From Nocardioides sp. Iso805N (GTDB taxonomy: Bacteria; Actinomycetota; Actinomycetes; Propionibacteriales; Nocardioidaceae): a stretch of 64,000 bases of DNA. Positions 6,980-16,270 of this stretch are shown here, piece after piece; the stretch's first letter is position 1; every line of letters begins with the position of its first letter. The DNA lies in assembly GCF_000364605.1 (NCBI RefSeq), contig NZ_KB822580.1:4823-68822 (forward strand), read 5' to 3'. The notes beneath the pieces were generated by a model that did not search any database, was not told where the DNA came from, and saw only the letters and a program-made list of their open reading frames with translations. Made by a program: the position numbers and the translations under genes.

Positions 6980-8519
6980 GGCAGCGGCCCCGGTCGGCGA
7001 GGCGACGTACGGCGAGGGCGCCGCCGAGCCTGACCTGCGTCAGGCCTGGCGGGTCCTGGCCATCGTGTGCCTCGCCTCCCTGATGAGCGGCCTGAGCGGC
7101 AGCGCGCTGAACATCTCGCTGCCGACGATCGTGCGCAGCCTGCATGCCAGCAGCGGGCAGGCCAGCTGGATCCTGCTGGCCTCCATGCTCACCAACACCG
7201 TCCTGCTGCTGGTCTTCGGTCGTCTGGCCGACGTGCTGGGTCGCCGCCAGATGTACCTGGCCGGCATCGCGCTGTTCACCCTCGGCAGCCTGGGAGCCGG
7301 CTTCGCGCCGACGGTCTGGGTGCTGATCGGCTGCCTCGTGCTGCAGGCCGTCGCGGGCGCGATGCTGATCACCAACAGCGCGTCCCTGGTGACGATGAGC
7401 TTCCCCGGCCGGCTGCTCGGGGTCGGCTTCGGGCTCTACCTGGCGTCCTTCTCGGTGGCTCAGCTGCTCGGGCCGAGCGTCGGCGGCCTGATCGCTGCCC
7501 GTCTGGGCTGGCACTGGGACTTCTGGTTCAACGTGCCGCTGGGGATGGTGGCCTGGGTCGCTGCCTTCGTGGTGCTGCAGAAGATGCCGCGCTCGGCCGA
7601 GCGGGTGCACCTCGACCCGGTGGGAAACGTGTTGGTCCTGGTCGGGCTCGGCTCGCTGCTGCTGGCGCTCTCCGAGGTCGGGACGCTGGGTTGGACCAGT
7701 CCCTGGATCCTGCTCGGGGTCGTCGTCTTCGCGCTCGCCGCGGTGGCGTTCCTCTACGTCGAGAAGCGGTCCGCTCATCCCGTCGTGGACCTGGCGTCGT
7801 TCCGGGAGCCGCTGATCGGTTACGGCGTCCTGGCGGGCTTTCTCGGCACCATGTCGCGATTCGCGGTCGTGCTGCTCGTGGGCCTCTACTTCCAGGCGGC
7901 ACGAGGTGACTCGGCAGGGACCGCCGGTCTGAAGGTGCTTCCGCTCTCGGCTGCAGCGATCCTCGGTTCCTCGGGTGCCGGGCTGCTGCTGCGCCGCTAT
8001 CGCGCGCACGCCGTCGCGATCGGCTCCACCGTAGTGACGATGGTCGGCCTGGTGATGCTCCTGCTCGTGCTCTCGCCCACCACGCCCTACTGGCTGGTGG
8101 TGGTCGCGACGGTCGCCGTCGGGCTGGGCTCGGGCAGCTTCATCCCCTCCAACAGCACCGGCATGCTCGAGGCGCTCCCGCTGGAGCGGGTCGGCATCAC
8201 CAACGCGGTCCGGATCATGTCGCAGAACGCCGGCATCGTCGTCACCACGGCACTGTCGTTGACGATCATCAGCGCACCCCTGGCGGGCTCGATGCGACAC
8301 GACATCTTCGAGGGCACCCTCTCCGGCGTCGGCAGTGGAGCCGTCGAGGAGCTGATCACGGGCTACCGCTGGGCGATCGCTCTGATGCTGCTCACCTCGG
8401 TGCTGTGCGTCTGGGCGACCCTCGCCGGTCGCCGTGCGACCAACCCCGCTGCACGAGCGGCCACCGTCGCTCCACGCGTTTCGATCGACCGATGTGGGCA
8501 GGAGGAGATGAGCCGATGA
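6966..8519 (+). CDS. MFS transporter, 14-helix DHA2 type
   Basis: A 517-residue permease with about 14 hydrophobic helices. LADVLGRRQMYLAG is the typical MFS loop between helices 2 and 3. The PSVGGLIAARLGWHWDFWFNVPLG segment is diagnostic for the DHA2 (EmrB/QacA) drug:H+ antiporter group. I chose the GTG at 6966, which overlaps the end of the dehydrogenase gene by 14 bases and suggests translational coupling; upstream in-frame starts lie deep within that gene. The stop overlaps the start of the SDR gene (ATGA). In this operon it may move the substrate or a catabolic intermediate. Confidence 0.82.
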   Translation: MSASEAAAPVGEATYGEGAAEPDLRQAWRVLAIVCLASLMSGLSGSALNISLPTIVRSLHASSGQASWILLASMLTNTVLLLVFGRLADVLGRRQMYLAGIALFTLGSLGAGFAPTVWVLIGCLVLQAVAGAMLITNSASLVTMSFPGRLLGVGFGLYLASFSVAQLLGPSVGGLIAARLGWHWDFWFNVPLGMVAWVAAFVVLQKMPRSAERVHLDPVGNVLVLVGLGSLLLALSEVGTLGWTSPWILLGVVVFALAAVAFLYVEKRSAHPVVDLASFREPLIGYGVLAGFLGTMSRFAVVLLVGLYFQAARGDSAGTAGLKVLPLSAAAILGSSGAGLLLRRYRAHAVAIGSTVVTMVGLVMLLLVLSPTTPYWLVVVATVAVGLGSGSFIPSNSTGMLEALPLERVGITNAVRIMSQNAGIVVTTALSLTIISAPLAGSMRHDIFEGTLSGVGSGAVEELITGYRWAIALMLLTSVLCVWATLAGRRATNPAARAATVAPRVSIDRCGQEEMSR

Positions 8520-9331
8520 ACAACGACGTCGAGACACTCGCCGGCAAGGTGGCGCTGGTGACCGGTGCCAGTCGCGGCATCGGCACGGCGATCGCCGTCC
8601 GACTCGCGGCCGAGGGGGCGACGGTCGTGGTGACCGCACGCACGGTCGACCAGGCCGACTCCAAGCTGGCTGGCACCCTCGGGGACACGGTGGAGGCGAT
8701 CACCGCCGCGGGCGGCAGTGCTGTCGCCATCGCGGCTGACCTCAGCCGGCCGGACGAGCGCGAGCGACTGGTCGCCGAGGCCTTGGCAGCCGTCGGCCGG
8801 GTCGACATTCTGGTCAACAACGCCGCGGTCACCTACTTCACACCGGTCGAGTCGTTCGCGGCGTGACGGATGGACCTGATGCTCGCCGTACAGGTCGAGG
8901 CTCCGTTGCACCTGGCTCAGCTCGTGCTGCCGGGCATGCGTGAGCGGGGCCGCGGCTGGATCCTGAACATCTCCTCGGTCGCCGCGCGGCACCCCGCTCT
9001 GCCCCCCGCCCGGGTGGGTGGCGGAACGGTGTACGGCATGTGCAAGGCCGCCCTCGAGCGGTTCAGCACCGGCCTCGCCGCCGAGGTGTACGCCGACGGC
9101 ATCGCTGTCAACGCGCTCGCTCCCACCGACGTCGTCCCCACGCCTGGGACGCTCTTCCACCACCTCACCACCAGGGACGATCCGCGGGCGGAGCAGCCGG
9201 AGGTGATGGCCGAGGCAGCGCTGGCGCTGTGCCGGGCGCCGGTCACGCGCGCCGACGGCTCCGTCGGACTCACCGGCCGGGTGGCCTACTCCCAGGAGCT
9301 GCTCGCCGAGCTTGCCATCGCCGTCGGCTGA
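8516..9331 (+). pseudogene. SDR family oxidoreductase interrupted by an in-frame TGA
   Basis: Codons from ATG 8516 encode an SDR N-terminus with the TGASRGIG cofactor motif (about residue 16) and the LVNNAAV strand. A TGA stands at 8864-8866. The same frame continues without any shift from CGG-ATG at 8867-8872 to 9331, giving NISSVAARHP, the catalytic YGMCK (Tyr-x-x-x-Lys) and the SDR C-terminus. Joined, the protein would be about 271 residues, a normal SDR length. So the gene is complete apart from a single nonsense codon. Options are a true pseudogene, a base error, readthrough, or reinitiation at ATG 8870. Both halves alone should be inactive because cofactor and catalytic residues are separated. 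Confidence 0.8.
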
Positions 9332-9500
9332 AGTTCGTCGGATCCGATGTGGGGCGTCCTCGAGGCAGGCCTCCCGCCGCGCGGCGCTCCTCGTCGCGGC
9401 GCGTCGTCCGACAGCGCCTCTGTCGGCGCCTCGCCTGTGCCCACGCCCCCACTCCAGGTCGCGTCGTACTCGGCATTGCGGGGCCGCGCCGGCATATTGC

Positions 9501-9539
9501 GAAGCCTCCGGGCCGCCCGACGGGCGGCCCGGAGGCTTC
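9501..9539. terminator. Bidirectional terminator
   Basis: Two perfectly complementary 19-base arms (9501-9519 and 9521-9539, GAAGCCTCCGGG... and its reverse) lie between the convergent SDR and MaoC genes. The hairpin ends with T residues on both strands and should stop transcripts from both sides. Confidence 0.85.
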
Positions 9540-9548
9540 ATGAGTGGT

Positions 9549-10421
9549 TCAGCGGACGCGGAACGTGCCTCGGTCAAGCACCACCGCGCCTTCGCGCCCG
9601 GTCACCCGGAACCGCGTCTCGTCGCTGTCCTGCCAGACCGAGACCTGCAGCCGGTCGCCGGGGAAGACCGGCTTGCTGAAGCGCCCACTGATCGAGGCGA
9701 ACCGGTCAGGATCGCCGTCGGCCAGGGCGCCGAGCAGGACGCGCGCGACGACGCCGTAGGTACACATGCCGTGCAGGATCGGCCGGGGGAACCCGGCCCG
9801 GGCGGCGAAGGCGGGGTCGCTGTGCAACGGGTTGTGGTCCCCGGAGAGGCGGTAGAGCAGCGCCTGGTCCGCTCGGGTGGACGCGTCGAGCACGAGATCC
9901 GGGTCGCGCTCGGCGACGTGCCAGGGATCGCTCGGCCCCTTGATGCCGAAACCGCCCTCGCCGCGGATGAAGATCGCCGAGCGGGTGACGACCGTGGGGG
10001 AGTCCTCGGCGTCGTCGGGCAGCCGGCCCTCGGTCTCGCTGACGACCAGCGCCCCCGAGCCCTTGTCGTAGATGCCCTCCAGCCGGGTGGTCACCTCGAT
10101 CGTCCCCGCGGTCGGCAGCGCTCGGGAGAGCGCCACCGACTGCTCGGCGTGCACAAGGTGGGCAGGGTCGAAGGTGCCGAGGTCGAGGCGCGGCTTGGCA
10201 GAGCCGTCGGACGGGGCTCGGAACCCGGTCAGGATCGCTCCGAAGGTCGGCAGCACGCGCTGCTCGACTCCGTCGCTGTTCTCGGTGGTGAACGCGAGCT
10301 CGGCCAGCGGATCGTCCTGGCCGGCTCCGACGCCGAGGGCGTAGAGCAGGGCGTCGTCAGGGCTCCAGGTGACGGTGAACGGTCCAGCGACGGCACCGAC
10401 CGCGTCGAGGTTCATCGGCAT
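9549..10421 (-). CDS. MaoC-type enoyl-CoA hydratase 2
   Basis: A 290-residue double hot-dog protein that hydrates 2-enoyl-CoA to (R)-3-hydroxyacyl-CoA. The C-terminal hot dog holds the hydratase 2 signature YRLSGDHNPLHSDP at residues 190-203, with the catalytic Asp195 and His200, followed by GFPRPILHGMC. The N-terminal half is the degenerate, substrate-binding hot dog. It is the last gene of the leftward operon, seven bases after the acyl-CoA ligase gene. It fits a beta-oxidation step after the dehydrogenase. It is followed by a strong bidirectional terminator. Confidence 0.88.
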   Translation of the reverse strand: MPMNLDAVGAVAGPFTVTWSPDDALLYALGVGAGQDDPLAELAFTTENSDGVEQRVLPTFGAILTGFRAPSDGSAKPRLDLGTFDPAHLVHAEQSVALSRALPTAGTIEVTTRLEGIYDKGSGALVVSETEGRLPDDAEDSPTVVTRSAIFIRGEGGFGIKGPSDPWHVAERDPDLVLDASTRADQALLYRLSGDHNPLHSDPAFAARAGFPRPILHGMCTYGVVARVLLGALADGDPDRFASISGRFSKPVFPGDRLQVSVWQDSDETRFRVTGREGAVVLDRGTFRVR

Positions 10422-10428
10422 GCGCGTG

Positions 10429-12582
10429 TCACCGCCACGTGATCAGGGCGTCGAGTGCCTCGACCTGCGAGCCGCGCACCAGCAACGGGTTGATCTCAAG
10501 TGACTCGAGCCGCTCACCGAGCCTGTCCGCGAGGGTCGCCACCGCCATCACGGCGTCGGCGACGGCATCCAGGTCGACCTTCTCCGTGCCACGAGCGCCC
10601 TCGAAGAGCTGTGCTCCCCGCAGGCTGCGCAGCGCATCGAGCACCTGGTCCTTGGTCACCGGCAGGACTCGCAGCGCGCTGTCGTGCAGGATCTCGACCC
10701 ACACGCCGCCGAGTCCGACCGCCAGCACGGGACCCCAGAGCGGATCGCGCACGATCCCGACCAGCAGCTCGACGCCGGCACCGCGCATCGGCTGGACGAC
10801 GGCGCCCTGGACCTCCGCGCCCGCTTCTCGTCCTGCCGTAGTGACGGCGTCGAAGGCAGCACGTACGTCGTCGGCCGTGGTGAGTCCGAGTCGCACCCCA
10901 CCGATGTCGCTCTTGTGCGCGACATCCGCCGCGGCGAGCTTCACCACGACCGGGTAGCCGTGCCGCTCGGCGGCCGCGACCGCCTCCTCGGCGGAGGCGG
11001 CCAGGTCCTGCGGCACGACCGGGACGCCGTGACGCTCCAGCAGCGCCGCCGCCTCGTGCTCGGTCCACGTGCTGCCAGCAGTCGCCTCGACGGACAGCTC
11101 GGGCTCGCACGGCGCGGAGGCGGTGCCGTCTGCGGCGTACGTGCGCTGGAACTCCGACCAGCGAACCGCGCGTCCGAGCGCGGCCAGCGCGTGGTGGATG
11201 CCACCGAGCACGCCTGGGAAGCCGACCTCGCCGGCGACCTGGCGACCGAACGGCGTGATGTCGACCAGGGTGTTGCCCATCACCAGGACGGGCTTCTCGC
11301 ACGCTCGGATGGCGTCGGCGGTGCCACGCGCCATCTCATAGATCCGGGTCGGATCGTCGGGTTCCTCGCGGCTCAGCTCGCTGGCCAGCACGATCACGTC
11401 GATCCCGGGGTCGCGGTCGACGACGGCGAGGGCCTCACGCAGCAGCGCGGGGTGGACCAGGATGTAGCCGGTCACGTCGAGCGGATTCTGCACGGTGGCG
11501 AAGTCGGGGACGACCCGCTTGAGGCCGGCGACCGTCTCGGGCGCGAAGTCGGGGATCTCCAGTCCCTCGTCCTCGGCCCGGTCGGCCGCGATCTCGCAGG
11601 CACCGCCCGACGGCGTGACGAAACCGATCCGGCCACCGGGGAGCGATCCGGTCTCGGCCAGCAGTCCCGCCGTGATGATCAGGTCCTCGAGCGAGTCGAC
11701 GCGGATCACGCCGTACTGCTTGAAGATCGCGTCGATCACCCGGTCGTCGCCCACCAGGGACCCGGTGTGGGCCTTGGCGACGGTCGAGCCCTTCTGGCTG
11801 CGACCCACCTTGAGCGCGACCACCGGCTTGCCGAGGGCGAGCGCCTCCCGGGCCACCTCGAGGAACTCCTCGGGGTGACGGATCGACTCGATGAAGAGCG
11901 TGACCACCTTGGTGTCGGGATCGTGGACGAGGTAGCGCATCGCGTCGGTGAGGGTGAGCATCGACTCGTTGCCCATCGAGACCAGCAGGCTGATCCCGAT
12001 GTTGCGGGCCTGTGCGAAGCCGAGCACGGCGCTCGCCAGGGCGCCGCTCTGCAGCACCACGCCGACGGGTCCGCTGAGCAGCGGTCCCGGGATGTTCAGC
12101 CCGTACGGCGTGATCCGCTGCGCGGCGTTGATGAAGCCGTTGCCGTTGGGGCCGAGCAGCGTGACGCCGCGCTCGTGGGCGAGCTCGACCACCCGGCGCT
12201 CGAGCTCGGCGCCCTCCGGTCCGATCTCGCCGAAGCCGGAGGTGAGCACCACCGCCGAGCGGATGCCGTGGTCGGCGAGCTGCTCGATCACCTCGAGGAT
12301 CACCGTGGTGGGCACCATCACGAAGGCCAGGTCGACATCCGCCGGCAGCTCCGCGATCGTGCCGAAGCTCTGCTGGCCGTGCACGATGCCGCCGCGGGGA
12401 TTCATCAGGTGGATGGGGCCGGTGAAGCCGTGGTTGAGCAGGTTGGCGTAGATGCTCAGCGACCAGTTCGACTTGTCGGTGGCACCGATCAGAGCGATGG
12501 AGCGCGGGTTGAACAGCGCCGCCACCTGCTCGGGGGTGACGATCGCGGACTCGGTCGGGGCGGTCGGCATAGTCATGGTCAT
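10429..12582 (-). CDS. Acyl-CoA synthetase (ADP-forming) / acetate-CoA ligase family
   Basis: A 717-residue fused ligase. Order of domains: CoA-binding Rossmann (ALFNPRSIALIGAT from about residue 20), succinyl-CoA-ligase-like domains with KAHTGSLVGDD around the phosphohistidine region, and a C-terminal ATP-grasp domain (HGYPVVVKLAAADVAHKSDIGGV). It would activate a carboxylic acid with ATP and CoA, giving ADP and phosphate. I chose the ATG at 12582, which has a GGGAGGG site six bases upstream and overlaps the stop of the dehydrogenase gene by one base (TGATG), so the two are coupled. In this cluster it probably activates the growth substrate or an acyl intermediate. Confidence 0.88.
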   Translation of the reverse strand: MTMTMPTAPTESAIVTPEQVAALFNPRSIALIGATDKSNWSLSIYANLLNHGFTGPIHLMNPRGGIVHGQQSFGTIAELPADVDLAFVMVPTTVILEVIEQLADHGIRSAVVLTSGFGEIGPEGAELERRVVELAHERGVTLLGPNGNGFINAAQRITPYGLNIPGPLLSGPVGVVLQSGALASAVLGFAQARNIGISLLVSMGNESMLTLTDAMRYLVHDPDTKVVTLFIESIRHPEEFLEVAREALALGKPVVALKVGRSQKGSTVAKAHTGSLVGDDRVIDAIFKQYGVIRVDSLEDLIITAGLLAETGSLPGGRIGFVTPSGGACEIAADRAEDEGLEIPDFAPETVAGLKRVVPDFATVQNPLDVTGYILVHPALLREALAVVDRDPGIDVIVLASELSREEPDDPTRIYEMARGTADAIRACEKPVLVMGNTLVDITPFGRQVAGEVGFPGVLGGIHHALAALGRAVRWSEFQRTYAADGTASAPCEPELSVEATAGSTWTEHEAAALLERHGVPVVPQDLAASAEEAVAAAERHGYPVVVKLAAADVAHKSDIGGVRLGLTTADDVRAAFDAVTTAGREAGAEVQGAVVQPMRGAGVELLVGIVRDPLWGPVLAVGLGGVWVEILHDSALRVLPVTKDQVLDALRSLRGAQLFEGARGTEKVDLDAVADAVMAVATLADRLGERLESLEINPLLVRGSQVEALDALITWR

Positions 12583-13748
12583 CAGATCCCTCCCAGCTTG
12601 ACGTGACCCTTGAGCAGGTTGCGCGCGATCGTGCGGCGCTGGATCTCGTCGGTGCCCTCGAAGATGCGCAGCAGGCGCAGCTCGCGATACCACCGCTCGA
12701 TCGGCAGCTCCTTGGTGTAGCCCATGCCGCCGTGGATCTGCAGCACGCGATCGACCACCTGGTTCGCCATCAGACCACCGGAGAGCTTCGCCAGCGATGA
12801 GGCGTGCCGGTTGTCCTCGCCCTGCTGCAGCTGCCAGGCGGCCCGCAGGGTGAGCAGCTTGACCGACTCGATCTCGACGTGGGAATCGGCGATCTGCCAC
12901 TGGATCGCCTGGTAGTCGGCGATCGGGTGGCCCATCGAGACCCGGTTCTTGGCATGCTCGATCGCCATCTCCAGGAGCCGCTCGGCGGCGCCGATCGCGC
13001 CGGCCGGGATCATGAAGCGGCCGTTGCCGATCCACTGCATCGCCAGGCCGAAGCCGTTGCCCTCCTCGCCGAGGATGTTGCGGTGCGGCACCCGCACGTT
13101 CTCGAAGTTCAGTGAGGCCGGACCCCACTCGCCCATGGTCGGGATCGGCTCGGACTTCCAGCCCATGTCGCGGTCGACCAGGAAGCAGGTGACGCCGCCG
13201 TTGGCGCCCTTCTCCGGGTCGGTGACCGCGAAGAGCATCACGAAGTCGGCCTCGTTGCCGCCGGTGATGAAGATCTTCTCGCCGTTGATCACCCAGTCGT
13301 CGCCGTCGCGGACGGCGCGGGTGCGGATGTTGCGGGCGTCCGAGCCGGCGCCGGGCTCGGTGATGGCGAAGCAGCTGTGCCGCTCGCCGTTGATGGTGGG
13401 CAGGAGGTATTCACGCTTCTGGTCCTCGTTGCCCGCGTAGAGGATGTTGTCGGCCGAGCCGCCGAACCGGAACGGCACGAAGGTCCGCCCGGACTCCATC
13501 GCGGTGATCGCCGACATCACCGGACCGAGGTCTGCGCCGCCGTACTCCTCGGGGGTGTTGATGCCCCACAGGCCGGAGGCCTTCGCCTTGTCCTGCAGCT
13601 CCTTGTGCTGCTGCGGGTCGAGGCCGGGGAGTCCATCGCGCTCGTTGCGCAGCACCTGGTCCTCCAGGGGCATCACCTCACGGGCGATGAAGCTGCGGAC
13701 GGTGTCGCGGATGGCACGTTCCTCGTCGGAGAGGGAGAAGTCGATCAA
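12582..13748 (-). CDS. Acyl-CoA dehydrogenase
   Basis: A 388-residue flavoenzyme of beta-oxidation type. It has CFAITEPGAGSD (flavin loop, about residue 126), the QIHGGMGYTKELP helix and RIFEGTDEIQRR, with Glu364 at the medium-chain catalytic base position. It therefore looks like a self-sufficient homotetramer, unlike the gene pair at 4601-6979. It is coupled to the ADP-forming ligase and lies 88 bases after the SDR gene; the gap holds a 13-bp hairpin. The sequence resembles dehydrogenases of branched or aromatic-side-chain acyl-CoAs, but the substrate is not defined. Confidence 0.9.
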   Translation of the reverse strand: MIDFSLSDEERAIRDTVRSFIAREVMPLEDQVLRNERDGLPGLDPQQHKELQDKAKASGLWGINTPEEYGGADLGPVMSAITAMESGRTFVPFRFGGSADNILYAGNEDQKREYLLPTINGERHSCFAITEPGAGSDARNIRTRAVRDGDDWVINGEKIFITGGNEADFVMLFAVTDPEKGANGGVTCFLVDRDMGWKSEPIPTMGEWGPASLNFENVRVPHRNILGEEGNGFGLAMQWIGNGRFMIPAGAIGAAERLLEMAIEHAKNRVSMGHPIADYQAIQWQIADSHVEIESVKLLTLRAAWQLQQGEDNRHASSLAKLSGGLMANQVVDRVLQIHGGMGYTKELPIERWYRELRLLRIFEGTDEIQRRTIARNLLKGHVKLGGI

Positions 13749-13782
13749 GGTCTTTCCTTTCGCATCTGGCGGGTGTCGGAGG

Positions 13783-13829
13783 CGGCTCCCTCCCGAGATC
13801 GCCGGCAGGTGGGCACCGGGAGGGAGCCG
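13783..13829 (-). terminator. Intercistronic hairpin between SDR and dehydrogenase genes
   Basis: Perfect 13-base arms CGGCTCCCTCCCG (13783-13795) and its complement (13817-13829) around a 21-base loop. It starts right after the SDR stop codon (13837) within the leftward operon. It may act as a partial terminator or as an mRNA stabiliser that sets the ratio of the two proteins. Confidence 0.55.
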
Positions 13830-13836
13830 GGGAGGG

Positions 13837-14598
13837 TCAGGCCTTGGGGCCGCCGGCGACGTAGATGACCTGGCCGGTGACGTAGGACGTGTCCTCGCTG
13901 CACAGCACCGAGACGACGTTCGCGATGTCCTCGGGCCTGCCGACGCGGCGCAGGGGGATGTTCGCGGCGCCCCGCTCCTGCATCTCCTCGAAGTCGACGC
14001 CTGTCCGCGCTGCGGTGGCCCGGGTCATCTCGGTGACGATGAAGCCGGGGGCGACTGCGTTCACGTTGACGTTGAACGGGCCGAGCTCGAGCGCCATCGC
14101 CTTGGTGAAGCCCTGCAGACCTGCCTTGGCGGCCGAGTAGTTGGTCTGGCCGCGATTGCCCAGGGCCGAGGTGCTGGAGAGGTTGACGATCTTCCCCCAG
14201 CGGTTCTGGACCATCGTCTTCTGCGCCTCCCGCGCCCACAGGAAGCTCCCGCGCAGGTGGACGCTCATCACCGTGTCCCAGTCCGAGAGCGACATCTTGA
14301 ACAGCAGGTTGTCGCGCAGGACGCCGGCGTTGTTGACCAGTACGTCGATGGATCCGGCCTCGGCGCGGATCCGCTCGGCCGCTTCGGCGACGGCGGCCTC
14401 GTCCGACACGTCGCAGGCCACCGCCATCGCGCTACCGCCGGCGCTGACGATGGCGTCGGCCGTCTCCTTGGTCTGCGTCTCGTCGAGGTCGATCACGGCC
14501 ACGGTGGCGCCGTCCAGGGCGAGCCGGGCGGCGGTGGCGGCACCGATGCCGCGGGCGGCCCCGGTGACCACCGCCACCTTCGAGTTGAGGTGGGTCAT
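13837..14598 (-). CDS. SDR family oxidoreductase (FabG-like 3-hydroxyacyl-CoA dehydrogenase)
   Basis: A 253-residue classical SDR. The cofactor motif TGAARGIG lies at residues 12-19, NNAG at about 89-92, and the catalytic set Ser142, Tyr154 and Lys158 (YSAAK) is complete. Asp37-Asp39 after the second strand (VIDLDE) favours NAD over NADP. In this operon, between a permease gene and dehydrogenase/hydratase genes, it would oxidise a 3-hydroxyacyl-CoA made by the MaoC hydratase. An ATG at 14598 starts the protein directly. Length is normal. Confidence 0.88.
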   Translation of the reverse strand: MTHLNSKVAVVTGAARGIGAATAARLALDGATVAVIDLDETQTKETADAIVSAGGSAMAVACDVSDEAAVAEAAERIRAEAGSIDVLVNNAGVLRDNLLFKMSLSDWDTVMSVHLRGSFLWAREAQKTMVQNRWGKIVNLSSTSALGNRGQTNYSAAKAGLQGFTKAMALELGPFNVNVNAVAPGFIVTEMTRATAARTGVDFEEMQERGAANIPLRRVGRPEDIANVVSVLCSEDTSYVTGQVIYVAGGPKA

Positions 14599-14640
14599 GT
14601 CTCTCCTGTCATGGGTGTTGAGGGAGTGCGTACGGGCCGG

Positions 14641-16017
14641 TCAGGACCGGGACGCGGAGGCGACCGTGAGATCGGCGTCGACGGTGCGGGTCCTGGCCCG
14701 ACCCGGACGCCAGCCGCCGCAGAGGGCCGGGATGGTCGGGATGTAGAGCACGATGCCGATCAGGCTGACGATCCACCAGTGCCGCCAGCCGGCCTCGGTG
14801 CCGACCACGTGCGGCATCACGACCGAGACGACCATGATCACCAGGCGCTGCACGGAGCCGAAGATGGCCATGCCGTAGGCGACCCGGCGAGGGTTGAGCT
14901 CCTCGGCGGTCTCGCTGATGGCCGCCATCCAGGGGGCGAAGCCACAGGCGACGACGGCGCCCATCAGCACCAGGATCCACGTCATCGCGGTCTGGCTGGT
15001 GGGGTGGCCCAGGCGCAGGGTGAAGAGCAGGCAGGCGATGAAGAACATCACCGCGCCGGCGAGCAGGAACGGCTTGCGCACCCGCAGCCAGTCAGAGAGG
15101 CCGCCGAAGATCAGCGCCGCGACGACGTTGACCAGCCAGAACAGCGACATCATGTTGTTCGCGGTTGACGGCTCGAACTTGAACATCGACTCGAGGTAGA
15201 GCGGGAACATCGAGACGGCGGCGAAGTACATCAGCAGGTAGAGCGAGACGCCGAGGGCCGGGATCACCAGTCGTGGCGGAAGCCGGTCGGCGAGGCCGGC
15301 GAACCGGGTGGAGCCGGGAACGCCGGGAAGCGAGGCGTCCTGGAGATCGGACTCGGCCTTGACCTCGAGCGAGCTGCCCTCGGCCTCGACGATGATCTCG
15401 TTGCGGATCTCCGGTGCCAGGTCGCGCAGCAGCGCGATGGCGATGACCCACACGACGATGCCGGAGACCAGGGCGATGGTGTAGAGGTCGCGCCAGTCGT
15501 GGCCGTGGCCGAGCAGGTGACCCGCGACCTTGCTCGAGATGTAGCTGCCGCCCACCGGACCAACCGTCCACATGCCCATCGCCAGGCCGCGACCCACGCG
15601 CGGCGAGAAGTCGCGCATCAGGGTCGAGCTCATCACCAGGGCGAAGCCCTCGAAGAGACCCAGCAGGCAGTAGAGGACGATGAAGACGTTGCCGTTGTGG
15701 GCGTGCGACATCAGGAACGAGAAGACGAGGCTGACGCCGGTCGCGGTCAGCAGGAGGTTGGAGCGTCCGAGCTTGTCGCCGATGCCGGCGGCGATGGCGC
15801 TGATGGCGCCGACGAGGGTCGCGATGGCACCGATGTAGATGTACTTGTCCAGGCTCCACGCGAACTCGCCCATGATCTGCGGGGCGGCCGAGCCGAGCAC
15901 GTAGTAGTTGTAGTAGAGCGCGACCGTCACCAGCGTGGTCACGATCAGCAGCAGCCAGCGATGGGCGGGAGCGGGATACCGCGACAGGTCGCGCTTCCAC
16001 AGCGATTCGAGCGCCAT
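14641..16017 (-). CDS. MFS transporter, first gene of the leftward catabolic operon
   Basis: A 458-residue permease with about 12 membrane helices and a long hydrophilic central loop (about residues 207-235). GDKLGRSNLLL marks the loop between helices 2 and 3. The start at 16017 has a good GGAGGTG site; an upstream in-frame start at 16104 would run through the operator. Its position as the first gene of an operon of CoA-dependent catabolism suggests uptake of the acid substrate (compare aromatic acid/organic acid permeases), which is inference. A TAGAA-N5-TTCGA operator lies 33 bases upstream. Confidence 0.85.
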   Translation of the reverse strand: MALESLWKRDLSRYPAPAHRWLLLIVTTLVTVALYYNYYVLGSAAPQIMGEFAWSLDKYIYIGAIATLVGAISAIAAGIGDKLGRSNLLLTATGVSLVFSFLMSHAHNGNVFIVLYCLLGLFEGFALVMSSTLMRDFSPRVGRGLAMGMWTVGPVGGSYISSKVAGHLLGHGHDWRDLYTIALVSGIVVWVIAIALLRDLAPEIRNEIIVEAEGSSLEVKAESDLQDASLPGVPGSTRFAGLADRLPPRLVIPALGVSLYLLMYFAAVSMFPLYLESMFKFEPSTANNMMSLFWLVNVVAALIFGGLSDWLRVRKPFLLAGAVMFFIACLLFTLRLGHPTSQTAMTWILVLMGAVVACGFAPWMAAISETAEELNPRRVAYGMAIFGSVQRLVIMVVSVVMPHVVGTEAGWRHWWIVSLIGIVLYIPTIPALCGGWRPGRARTRTVDADLTVASASRS

Positions 16018-16049
16018 GACACCTCCGATGTGAAGGATGGAACCGAACT

Positions 16050-16064
16050 TCGAATTCGGTTCTA
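16050..16064. promoter_or_regulatory. TetR-type operator upstream of the leftward operon
   Basis: On the minus strand the sequence is TAGAACCGAATTCGA, matching TAGAA-N5-TTCTA with one mismatch. It overlaps a perfect 12-base palindrome GGTTCTAGAACC at 16058-16069. It sits 33 bases before the MFS start at 16017. Confidence 0.6.
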
Positions 16065-16159
16065 GAACCACCGTCAACGTAGGTTCGCCGAACGCGTGTG
16101 TCAAGCGTCACATTGGAAGGAATTGCCGAGATTCGTCTGGGAGGCGGGTACGTCGAAAG

Positions 16160-16183
16160 GCCCGCCGGCTGGGCCGGGCGGGC
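16160..16183 (-). terminator. Possible terminator of the TetR gene
   Basis: GCCCGCC (16160-16166) can pair with GGCGGGC (16177-16183) across a G/C-rich loop. It lies about 90 bases past the TetR stop in the 253-base gap before the MFS operon. The rest of this gap holds the operator and no open frame that looks coding. Confidence 0.35.
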
Positions 16184-16270
16184 GGGACCCGCTGGAGGAG
16201 CTGGGGCTGACGCGCGGGGGGAGGCTCCGCGGATCTCGCTGTGTCGTTGGCGGACTCGGTGAGCGCCTGC

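Noticed and set aside
8864..8866. TGA in the SDR gene as a selenocysteine codon
   Set aside because: SDR enzymes do not use selenocysteine at this place, and no SECIS-like hairpin directly after the codon is evident.
10684..12606. A 640-codon + strand frame opposite the acyl-CoA ligase
   Set aside because: Antisense shadow of the ligase gene; no homology seen.
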